This document shows, piece by piece, positions 44,610 to 54,011 of a stretch of DNA of 64,000 nucleotides. Both the position numbers and the translations under genes were made by a program. The notes beneath the pieces are model-generated. The model was not told the origin of the DNA, searched no databases, and saw nothing but the letters and a program-made list of their open reading frames with translations. The stretch lies in assembly GCA_033961575.1 (NCBI GenBank), contig CM066739.1, positions 70,060,559 through 70,124,558 of the forward strand, given 5' to 3'. The DNA comes from Aselliscus stoliczkanus. Its lineage: Eukaryota > Chordata > Mammalia > Chiroptera > Hipposideridae. The first letter of the stretch is position 1. Each line of letters starts with the position of its first letter.

Positions 44610-45217
44610 TTGGGTTGTTAGAAAAGTCATGACACATTTGCCACAGATGGCACTAGTTCATTTTTGGAAGTACTAGAGTCATTTCCATGACTCGCAAAGC
44701 ATAGTTATTGCTATGTCATTTGACAGCTGACAGTTCTAGCTTCATTCTAAAAAAAAAATTGAGGGCCGGCCGAGTGGCTCAATGGTTAAGTGCTGGCTTT
44801 GGAAGCCAGCGACCCCGTGTTCGGGTCCCACGTATGAGGGCCAGTGACACTGCCCTCAAAAAAAAAAAAAAATACTCCCGTATGTAAAAAAAAAAAATTG
44901 AGCGACTTGGTTGAGTTTTGGAGATTTTACAACAAGTTGAAGATGGAAGACCAAACCACATTTTTGCCATATTTTACTGTTTTACTTTGATAAAGGGAAG
45001 AACACGCGTCAAGTTTGTGAAAAGTTGCATAAAGTTTACGGTGACAATTCTCTACAAGAATGTCAGTGCCAATAATGGTTCACAAAATCCCATGCTGCTG
45101 ATTTTGATCTCAACGATGCCCCTCGGTCAGAGAACCCCACTGAGGTTGATGATGACAAAATAAAGGCATTGATCGAGTCAAACCCAAGTTACACGACACA
45201 AGAGATTGCAGGAACAT
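44610..45217 (+). mobile_element. Mariner transposon fossil, 5' half with transposase DNA-binding domain
   Basis: Terminal repeat TTGGGTTGTTAGAAAAGTCA after TA (44608-44609). After a noncoding leader, a frame with one internal stop reads CHILLFYFDKGKNTRQVCEK, then KVYGDNSLQ and DFDLNDAPRSENPTE, then IKALIESNPSYTTQEIAGTL. This is the two helix-turn-helix DNA-binding region of a mariner transposase. The catalytic half is missing. The short SINE at 44764-44887 interrupts it before the coding part. The right edge meets an MLT1-type LTR. Confidence 0.9.
44764..44887 (+). mobile_element. Short SINE (type A) with a 13-base 3' extension
   Basis: Head ggccggccgagtggctcaat through gggccagtgacactgccctc, an A run (44858-44872), then tactcccgtatgt (44873-44885), then a second A run. 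The duplication aaaaaaaaaattgag lies at 44749-44763 and 44888-44902. The bases between the two A runs look like flank of the source gene copied by read-through. Confidence 0.93.
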
Positions 45218-45600
45218 TGAGACAGAGAATATCCTGAATTATTTGGATGGGCCCAATAAAATCACAAGGGTTCTTAGAGGAGGGAGACAGGAAAGTCAGT
45301 AGTAGGAGGAAAAGGAGAGGAAAGTGTAGATAGAGAGGGGAAGAAAGATTTGAAGATGCTGGATGACTGGCCTTGAAGATGGACTATAAGCTAAGGAATG
45401 CAGGTGGCCTCTAGAAACTATAAAAAATACGGAAATGGGTTCCTTCCTAGAGTCTCCAGAGAAAATGCATCCTTGTGGACTTGTAGACACTTTGATTTTA
45501 AGACTTTGATGTCAAAACTGAAAGAGAATACATTTGTGTTGTTTTAGGCTACTATATTTATGGTAATTTGTTATAGCACCAGTGAGAAACTAGTAGCATT
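45218..45600 (+). mobile_element. MLT1-type MaLR LTR, 5' end missing
   Basis: 'agaatatcctgaattatttg', 'gatgggcccaataaaatcac', 'aagggttcttagaggaggga', 'aatgcaggtggcctctagaa', 'gtgttgttttaggctactat' and 'gtaatttgttatagcaccag' follow an MLT1C/D-like LTR. Confidence 0.75.
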
Positions 45601-45609
45601 CTAAGAGTT

Positions 45610-47025
45610 ATCTCTAGTAAGAGAATAGTCTTTCTCAACCATCCACCTCTAGATAATCTTTTTTTACATATTTATAATCATAATAAACGTACAATTTAAT
45701 ATTCTGCTTTTAAAAATTTTAATTCACACAAGCATTTTTACATTGCTATAGAGTCTTATAAATTCTGTGATATTACGTTCAGTCTAATATTTATAATATT
45801 TACTCTTATTTAGTAATTGAAGTTATAGTTAACCTTGTAGAATACATCATGATGTGACGAACAACTTCGCACATTTTTTTTTTTTTTTATAGTTTGGAAT
45901 TGTTTCTGTAAAATACATCTGAGACTTTATTTTTAGATACTGGATAATGTAATTATATAATCATGTAATCAGATACTTCAGATTACAAATGACTCTAATT
46001 AGAAGTGTTAGATGGCAAAAAAAAAAAAAAAGCTATTAAGTTAATCCTCAGCCAGAGTTAAACAATCAAAAATTCTAAATTATTGAGAATAACTTCATAA
46101 ATTTATTTTAAATTATTTCCAGTGATTTTTTTAAAAAAGATTTAAATCTGTCAACTTTGGTTCAGGTTCATAAAAAAATAGCATTTACCTGATTTTACAT
46201 CATTAAAAAAACAAATAAATGAATAAAAAGCATATGAAGAATGCTAGGATTTTATTCAGTTTGTTAAAATTGGTTATTGGCTGCTTTTAATGCTTTATTC
46301 TTGATTATCATATAACTCATGAAATCCATATAACTAATGAGATTTCCACTGTAATTTTAAATGAGAGCTATTTCAATTTGTTGTGTCAACTCTGTGATAC
46401 TCATCTTCCTCATGTATATCCTTGTGGAAAAAAAATCCCCAAGGTATTAACATATTCAAATCACTTTCCTAGTAAACTGAGTAATAGCCATACAATAGAT
46501 TACATCAAATTTTGGTATATTTACCAAAAAGGAGTGATAAAAACTTCATCTCAGGAAACCAGTTTTGAGGTAAAGGTAGTTTATTTAGTTTCATATTATT
46601 ATTTAATTCAGTATGAATTTTTTGGATGTCTCATCTCTAGGAATTTAACAGCCTTCCTATTCAGCTGACTAGGCTTGAACACAATTAAACAACCAGAGAA
46701 AAATATAAGTATATGCAATCCAATGTTAAAACATTGGTAAAGGTTAGTAATTAAACTTTTTTTTTTCAAGGAGACTATATAAGAAAATTATTTTGAACAT
46801 GTACCATGTGTCAATGATAAAAGTCCAATTGAGTGGATAATGAATAAAGCCAAGTCACTGTTTTTTGTGAACTCACAATCTGTAGGACTCAGATGATTAA
46901 GAGATAATTTGTCCTTTCTCCTTGCCACTGTATATGATTTATTGATCTCCATCAGAGTGCTTTTCTCACCATATTGAAATCAATATTTGTTGAAATTTAC
47001 ATGTAAGTGCTATGAGCAGAGTACT
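45610..47025. other. AT-rich unique sequence, no gene seen
   Basis: Has T and A runs (45869-45889, 46017-46031). The 96-codon plus frame (46378-46668) has no recognised domain. A possible L2/MIR scrap near 46910-46980 is not firm. Confidence 0.4.
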
Positions 47026-47029
47026 ATGG

Positions 47030-47190
47030 GCTATAAAGAGGGCATGGTTAATTCTTACTAAGGAAGAAAATGAAACCATATAGGAAGTAATATTGATGGT
47101 GGGCTTGAAGAATAAGAAGACATATGTAGAAAAGAGATGAAGGAGAACAAATTTCTAGGCTGAGTTAAATGAATAATCAAAGATATCTAG
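47030..47190 (-). mobile_element. L2 LINE, antisense
   Basis: 'agagtactatgggctataaa', 'gagggcatggttaattctta' and 'gatggtgggcttgaagaata' are the antisense L2 pattern. Confidence 0.55.
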
Positions 47191-47340
47191 CTGTGAAAGA
47201 GCATGGCATTTTGGGGGGAGGATGTGTTTATGGTTCCTGAGAATGCTACCTGCTTTTTATCCACCAGCAAGGGTACAGCTGTGGAGTCAAATGAGGCTGA
47301 AGGTATCCGTGGGGGCCAGTTGTGTGGATTCCAATGCCAG

Positions 47341-47397
47341 GAAGCACCAGTTTTGTTTTGGTGCTTCAGGGACCAAATGGAGGTCCCTGAAGCACCC
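47341..47397. repeat. 15 bp perfect inverted repeat (hairpin)
   Basis: ggtgcttcagggacc (47360-47374), 7-base loop aaatgga, ggtccctgaagcacc (47382-47396). A further gaagcacc at 47341-47348 can compete for the left arm. No transposon ends recognised around it. Confidence 0.9.
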
Positions 47398-47399
47398 AG

Positions 47400-48560
47400 G
47401 AACCCAATGGAGGATTAAAAACAGAAAGTTATCAGATAACGGCAGTGTGGATGTTGGCTAAAAGTGTGAAAATTCTGTTTAGCATGAGACTAACAAAAGG
47501 CTACTCAGATTATCTCAGTGAGAGATTATGAGAAGGCAGTGGGAAAGAAGGTCCAGCACCAGAAATCTTTCCAAGACCGGAAGAACAGGATTTTCTTCCT
47601 CATTTCTTGTGCATTGGAAGAATGAAGTGAGGGAGAGATTGTTTTACAAGACTAAATCTTGGGTGAGCAAAGAAGACTGGAAATGAAATTTAGAATCAGT
47701 TATTGAAATGAGAATTAACGTTGTATGATTGAGAATGTGAGATATGGCTAGGGGGCAAGGAATTCTAGTGGACATATCGAATAAGAAAAAAACACCACTG
47801 TATTTTTCCAAGCACTGACTTCATATTACATTTCAAAACATAATAAATGTTGACTCTATTTTTAAATGTCCAACCCTCCTGGCACATTCATGTGCCAAAT
47901 ATTAACCATTCTCAGATGATGTGTTAAAATCAGTGTTGCCTCTAAAACAGATTTTCTAAAATAATCTTATGACAAAAATGGGAAAAATTCTTCCTTACGA
48001 GGTAAACAAAAACAGATTGTGAATATTATTCATGGTTTTCTTTGAGTGATAGGATTATGGATGATTTTTATTCCATTGCATTTCTATATTTTTAAGTTTT
48101 CTAAAACAAACATTTTATTTCCTTAAAAAACAGATACATTTTAAGGGGAAATTTGTACAAATTACCTAATCACAAATTAATAACTATGACAGGAAGAACT
48201 AGTTGAGAAAATATGAAAAACATGAAATATGTTTATGGTATCTTGTATTCATAATCCATGGGGAATTGCAAAATGATGATAAACAGAAATTTCTTTTTTC
48301 TTTATTTCCTCCTTCCTTCCCTCTCTTTCTCTTGCTAGTGATTTTCAGAATTAGGCAGGGATAGGTTTACTGTTTAAGGATGGTGACCCAAATTAACAGA
48401 TTACAGAAAGAAAGCAGAACTACCTCATAACTATTGCGTTTTCTGAGAGAACGATATTTAAACTGACATACGTTAACTGGTTGTAAAGAGAAAATTGAAA
48501 CTTGAGGCAGGGGACTAAAAGGAACAATGCCAGTGTATAATATTGGAAAAACGTAGGATC
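47400..48560. other. Unique sequence, no gene seen
   Basis: A C/T-rich patch (48297-48340) and otherwise ordinary sequence. The text around 47570-47790 could extend the antisense L2-type element, but I cannot confirm it. Confidence 0.4.
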
Positions 48561-48564
48561 TGAT

Positions 48565-48785
48565 GTGAAACTGGGCTTTGAATTTTTGCCTTATGAGGTA
48601 TATAACTAGGCCAGCTCCTTGATGGGGTCAAATTGAGCATCTCAAGTTTCACCTTCTTCATCTTTAAGGTGGAAATGATACCTGCTGGAGGATTAATAAG
48701 CTAGGACCAAATGAAATAATACATGAAGCTTGTATCATGATGCTTAACTTTTCTCCTCCTTTTCCTAACCTGTAACTAATAACTG
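48565..48785 (+). mobile_element. MIR SINE
   Basis: 'gggctttgaatttttgcctt', 'tcaagtttcaccttcttcat' and 'ctttaaggtggaaatgatac' fit the MIR core, then a tail ending near 'tgatgcttaac'. Confidence 0.6.
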
Positions 48786-48789
48786 TAAA

Positions 48790-49509
48790 CTGTTCAAACT
48801 ACAGGCCCAGTTGAATTACAACCTGGTTTCTGAAAGTACTTCGAGATGTAACCATAAGGCTTTCTGTTATTAGCCTTTGAAAAATTGTGTAGGGATGGCA
48901 GAAGTCTAGAGAAGAAAAGTTGTTCTGATATTTTTAAAAAGAAGAAAATGATAGTGCTTGGGTATTTCCTAGATTTCTAGCTAGTTAATGTCACATCAAT
49001 CCATGGTAAAACCTGCTAGAATATATTATTGGGTAGTTTAGGAAAACTTACGTAGTTTCCGGTGAGACTGGCTCCAGCATGAGTCCCAAAACAACAAGTC
49101 ATGCAAAACAAATCAGTCCTGTTCCGACTATGGTTACTAGGTTGATTGGACGAGGGGAATATGTAGGCTGCATGTGACTCCAATGGTCTAAAGCATTTTA
49201 CAAGGTGACAGGGGTAAGCTGCCCATAACCAGTGATTATTGAAAGAGTGTGCTTCACCTCAAACTGATCACCCATTTTTCACTTCCTTATGAATATTTTT
49301 AGAGGTAAGTCTAAGTCATTACATCTCATTACATCTATCCTTATAGTAATAGTAATTTCATCTTGTTGATGTTGGATCTGTTCTTCTAGTTTGCTAAATT
49401 CATTGGAAGTTTTATAAGCTTTCACTTCCAGCTTTGTACCACCTATATATTTGATACGACCTTTTTAGTAGAACACAAGAACCCAAGTGATCCTTTCTGG
49501 CATATGAGT
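48790..49509. other. Unique sequence, no gene seen
   Basis: No recognised element; no exon pattern on either strand. Confidence 0.4.
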
Positions 49510-49539
49510 CTATTTGATGGACAAAATACTGATTGCCTT

Positions 49540-49745
49540 GTTCATAGAAAGAACATGGTGTGTTTCTTGTAGGCTATGTGACTTTGGGGAAGTAACTGAT
49601 TTCTCCAAACTCAGTTTCTACATCTATAAAATAGGAATAGTAATATTACCTCAGAGTTCTTTTGAGCGGAGGGTTATTGATCAACATAATACTCATATAT
49701 GCATGCTTAGTATATTATAGGAACATAATAGAATGGTTATTATTA
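49540..49745 (+). mobile_element. MIR SINE
   Basis: 'ctatgtgactttggggaagt', 'aactgatttctccaaactca', 'gtttctacatctataaaata' and 'ggaatagtaatattacctca' are the MIR core in order. Within it a 68-codon frame is incidental. Confidence 0.8.
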
Positions 49746-49749
49746 GACA

Positions 49750-50894
49750 GTATATAAAGGTAGAGAAAAGTGGCTCCATGTGAATTAGGATAAAGAATCA
49801 GAATAATGAGAAATTACTACATCAGTTAATATGTTGGCTCTGTTAACTATTTAAGATATTTATAGAAACCTAGTAAAATAATAAAAAATAGTTCTTAGAC
49901 TTGACATCTATCCCAAGCTAATTCCAAAATAAAAATTAATATTTAAAACTACATCTAGATTCAAAGGCAAACAATTGTGTTCACTTCAGCCTAAGAGATA
50001 AGGAAACAGAAAAGCCACAATGTATATTTTTGAGTTACACATTTCACCTTCAGTGCTTAACTTTTACATTTATCAAAAGGAGGTATTCAAGTAGTGATTG
50101 GTATATTAATAAATACAAATATGTTTGGACATTAAGATAAGATTATTATGTTAAATCATACTGAGGGGCATTTATTTTGCACCATTTCTCTAAATTCTTT
50201 CTATATTAGACAACACTGAATCAGCCAAACAAGGTTTTCGGCCTGATTCACTCAGTTCTATGGCTTCCGTTTTCATCATCCTGTCCATTAGGGAAGGCAT
50301 GTCAGGCAGAGGTGCTTGCCCCGAGGCCAAGGAGGTTGTGTGGGCTCAAGTACTTGCGTGTTCGAGCTCAGTGAAAACACCTCGTCTCTAAAGGAGTTAT
50401 AATTAGTTTGAAAGATCTCATTGCAAGTGGGAGAAACTATGGAGGGATTAGGTTGGGCATGTGTAAGAAATCAGAAGGTGATGAAAGGAGTTTGCTGCCA
50501 CACTCTGTACAGGCACCTAATACAATATTCTTTACATGCCAGATATTTTCTCCTCTTTGTCGTCCTGCCTTTCCCACTGATCAAAGTGACCCACCCCTTG
50601 GGGATGGGAAATTTCTGGAGAGGGATTGGCTTATGAGAAAAGCAGGTTTAGTGTGTGAGAGATCACATCCTGCACCCAGGAAAGGTGGAGTTTACCTTAG
50701 CACTCCTTTATTACATGCCAAACTAATAGTTTCACATGAAACCAATATACTTTTCCTTTTGTGGGATCCTTAACCCTCTCTGTTAGTATTCAAGGATGGA
50801 TACGTGATCCTGTGAGAATTAATTTCTATAAATTGCTTTTGGCTTTAAAACCCAAGAGGATGTTTGGAATAAAATCTAAACTCTTGCTCATTAT
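49750..50894. other. Unique sequence; one moderately open stretch
   Basis: 50408-50773 holds a 121-codon plus-strand frame that overlaps a 71-codon frame in another register. Neither shows a domain I recognise. The text is slightly GC-richer (50280-50700) than its surroundings. No firm exon boundaries. Confidence 0.4.
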
Positions 50895-51118
50895 GTTAGG
50901 TCAGTAGATCTCAACTGGGGATAGTTTTACCTCTAGTGGATGTTTGTCAATTTCCGAAAGACATTTTTTTATTGTCACAAATTAGGGAGGCGGGGATGTT
51001 ACTGGCATCTAATGAGTTGAGGCCAAGGATGTTGCTAAATATCATACATTGCAGAGGTGAGCCCTCCGCAACAAAGATTTATGTGACCTAAAATGTCAAT
51101 AGTGCTGAGATTGAGAAA
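50895..51118 (+). mobile_element. MER20-like hAT-Charlie element
   Basis: 'gtagatctcaactggggata', 'gggatgttactggcatctaa', 'gaggccaaggatgttgctaa', 'gcaacaaagatttatgtgac' and 'atgtcaatagtgctgagatt' give a near full-length copy. Confidence 0.75.
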
Positions 51119-51180
51119 CTTTGCATTAAATAAATGTGTTTTGCAGAGGGGATGATAGGCTGTTTCTGAGCACATTCAAT

Positions 51181-51636
51181 TTTTTTTTTTCTTTTAATTG
51201 GGGAATTGGGGGAGGAGAACAGCGTTGGGGAACTGGGGAAGGGGAACAGACAATTTGCTGTCCTTTTGTTCTTCAGTCTAGCTGTGGAGGACATTACTTC
51301 ACCTGCCCACGTTGGTATCGTCATTGTGCTCTTCCCTGATGAGGCAGATCGGTCGCTGGCCTCTGGACGGCTGCTCATAGTGGCTCTTGGCAGCTCATAC
51401 CCGCTGCCAACCGCTCACGCTGGCTGCCAGCCACTCACTGTAGCCTATGGCAGCCCACTGCAGCAGGGGCTGCAGCTATGCTGTCCCAGGGACTCACAGC
51501 AGCCCAGCTCCAGGGGGAGCTATTGTTCATCATCTTAGCTGTAGAGGGCAGTGTCACTGGCCCTCATGTGGGATACGAACCAAGGCCGCTGGCATCCCAA
51601 GCCAGCTCTTAACCAACGCTCCACTCGGCTGGCCCC
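51181..51636 (-). mobile_element. Composite SINE: type A head, unique GC-rich body, type B tail
   Basis: Read on the minus strand it starts with the type A head (complement of 51544-51636, ending tccactcggctggcccc). A ~240 bp GC-rich body follows, with repeated ctggcagc/gagtggctgg words, and then the type B tail: 'ctgaagaacaaaaggacagc' and two copies of ctgttccccttccccagttc-like units with an A tail. The duplication attcaat is perfect at 51174-51180 and 51637-51643, so the whole 456 bp moved as one unit. Frames of up to 110 codons on the plus strand are inside it. Confidence 0.9.
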
Positions 51637-51649
51637 ATTCAATCTTATA

Positions 51650-51870
51650 ATAAACTTATAGGACAGCAAATAACACCAACTCCTTTTATGAAGGTGTTGA
51701 AGTCTCCTGGGAAGCAGACTACTAATTAAACCTATGTAGCATAGGTTTCAATAGAGGTACCCAAAAAAACTTTCACTGAAGAAAAAAATACTTAACTTTG
51801 AGAGATGAAGGAAGGCCTGTTTTTAGTTGAGGTTATTTATATCACAAAATGTGGTATAAGATTTTGCTGC
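51650..51870. other. Short unique stretch
   Basis: Nothing recognised between the composite SINE and the next frame. Confidence 0.4.
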
Positions 51871-51894
51871 TTTCAGTTGCAAATAGCAGAAAAA

Positions 51895-52065
51895 TATGTT
51901 AATAAAAGTGATTGCATAACTGGAAAGACCAGAGGTAAATTGGGTTCAGTGTTGGTTTGTTTTAGCAGCTCAGTGATGTCATTAAGGAAGGAGCTGATGT
52001 AATTCTTTCTCTCCTCTGCCTCCTTCAACTCTGCTTTAATTTCAGATTCGGTCTCCTTCATGTTC
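51895..52065 (-). other. Exon-like open frame, weak candidate
   Basis: Minus strand, after catcttag/gaacatg (AG near 52066): MKETESEIKAELKEAEERKN, then FLNDITELLKQTNTEPN. The strongly Glu/Lys-rich amphipathic pattern is unlike the other AT-driven frames, and codon choice is less AT-biased. But the polypyrimidine tract is weak, and no good GT donor follows before the frame loses its character. It may be a diverged exon or piece of a retrocopy. Protein not recognised. Confidence 0.2.
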
Positions 52066-52329
52066 CTAAGATGGACATGTTCAAGTACACATCAGTTGCA
52101 AGAGAGGGAGAGAATGCCAATCCCAAAATCCCCTGCAAAGAGTCAGGAAATATTTTTCACATAAACCTCACCTTATGTCTCCCTCACTCTAACTGGGTCA
52201 CCTGAACGCTCCACTGTAAACAGGGTATAAAATCATGCTAATTACCTAAAGCCAAGGCAAGCTCAAACCAAAGCACCAGGAAAGTGTGGCTATTTAAACA
52301 AAAACGGGGTAGCTATCGAAAGGAATAAC

Positions 52330-52640
52330 ATAGATGGCAGCAAGGCAATCAAGATGTCCACTATATGTGGGACAAACATTCAAGGCAGAAGGAACAGCTT
52401 GGATAAAGACAGAGAAGAAAGAAAAATCACAGCTTGTTGATACTGGATGTCTAAAGTGGGTGATATGGCTGGAATCCAGGACGGGTCATGGGAAATGGGA
52501 GCAGATGAAGTTGGGAAGGAAGGCAGGGGCCAGGCCCTAACAACATCTGAATGCCATGATACGAACGTTATTCTGTAGCCAATTCTGAACCATTAAAAGA
52601 TTTTAAGCAGAGGAATGGCATGATAAAGATTATGTTTTTG
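52330..52640 (-). mobile_element. L2-like old LINE, antisense
   Basis: 'attcaaggcagaaggaacag', 'gggtgatatggctggaatcc', 'aatgccatgatacgaacgtt' and 'agattttaagcagaggaatg' match the antisense old-LINE pattern also seen at 10555 and 31680. Confidence 0.5.
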
Positions 52641-52651
52641 AAAAATATACA

Positions 52652-53334
52652 CAAGGTGTGACAATTAAGTTAGCAAACTTGTTGCAACGATGTTGTTAAA
52701 CTTTTTTGATATCAGAGGGATTATTCATTATGAATTTGTACCAACTGGACAAACAGTTAAATAAGTTTACTATTTGGAAGTGCTGAAAAGGCTGCGTGTA
52801 AAAGTTAGACAACATGAACCTTTCACCAACAATTCATGCCATGGCTCTTGCATCTCGGCAATGTACCAGCTCACACGGCACTGTCTGTGAGGGAGTTTTT
52901 AGCCAGGAAACAAATAACTGTATTTGATCATCCTCCCTACTCTCCTGATCTGGCACCCAATGACTTCTTTCTTTACCCCAAAATAAGGAAATATTGAAAG
53001 GAAGACACTTTGATGACATTCAGGACATCAGGGGTAATGCCAAGACAGCTCTTATAGCCATTCCAGAAAGAGTCCCAAAATTGCTTTGAAGGGTGGACTA
53101 GGCACTGGCATCAGTACATAGCTTCCCAAGGAGAGTACTTCAAAGGTGACCATAGTGATATTCAGCAATGAGGTATGTGGCACCTCATTCAGAAAGTGGC
53201 AAGAACAATGCGATAAATGTTTTTGAAGTCAGGGGGAGTATTTTGACAGGGATTAATGGCAATATGTCTTTTACTGTAATGATATATATTTTTTAAATTT
53301 AAACATTCATCATATTGTTTGATCATACCTCATA
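52652..53334 (+). mobile_element. Second mariner-lineage fossil with transposase catalytic end
   Basis: Starts acaaggtgtgacaattaagt and ends at the imperfect inverse gatcatacctca. Broken frames read RGIIHYEFVPTGQTVN, then VREFLARKQITVFDHPPYSP and DLAPNDFFLYPK, then ERVPKLL, the catalytic region of a mariner-type transposase, including the second Asp motif (HPPYSPDLAPNDF). The DNA-binding half is deleted, and frameshifts and a stop occur. The terminal sequence is unlike that of the fossil at 44610, so this is a different lineage. Confidence 0.85.
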
Positions 53335-53339
53335 AATTT

Positions 53340-54010
53340 CAGAGAGGTAAAGGGTGATCAGCTGTATCAAACTCCTGAGGCTGCATTAGGTGAACATCAA
53401 ATCCATTGAGTTTGTCGGTATGTAGCTTCCTATGTTGGTAACCAAAGCAGGGTCAGTGGACTTCTGGGCATGGAATCCTGATAAAAGTGCGCTGATAAGT
53501 GAATGGGAAATGAGGAACTAGAAGCAATGTAAGTAGACAATTCTTAAAAAAAAAAAATACATACTAGAAAGGGAAGAGATTATCTGTATTTTTAAAATTT
53601 CTAAAGATAGGAAAGCTCTCAAAGGGAGCTGAGGAATCAGGTAGGATCTAAGAAAGAATGTAACAGGAGGATTTTAGGGTAAGAATTCTAAAACACAATT
53701 GCCTATTGATGGAAATGATACTGTATCATTTACCTAGGGAGCAAGGACTTCGAATTCCAGCAGGTGTGGATTTTCAGACCCAGTGAGCAAGTGAGAGGTT
53801 AGCTATGAAAGGGGGATGGATGCATCCTCCTTTGTGAAACGAGGGAAGAAGGAGATGATTCAGAGGAAGCAGGGCTTAGGAGTTGAGAGAAGAAGGCCAG
53901 GAAGTGCTGGACTGATGACTTAAGTATGGGTTTTTCTTCATTGCTTTGGCTTGGCACTTGGGGGCCTTTCAAATGGAAAACTTGCTGGTTTGCTTGTTTT
54001 GTTTTTTTAA
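53340..54010. other. Unique sequence, no gene seen
   Basis: Purine-rich, A run at 53546-53556. No recognised element. Confidence 0.4.
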
Positions 54011-54011
54011 G

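Noticed and set aside
51206..51538. 110-codon GC-rich plus-strand frame
   Set aside because: Antisense reading of the composite SINE.
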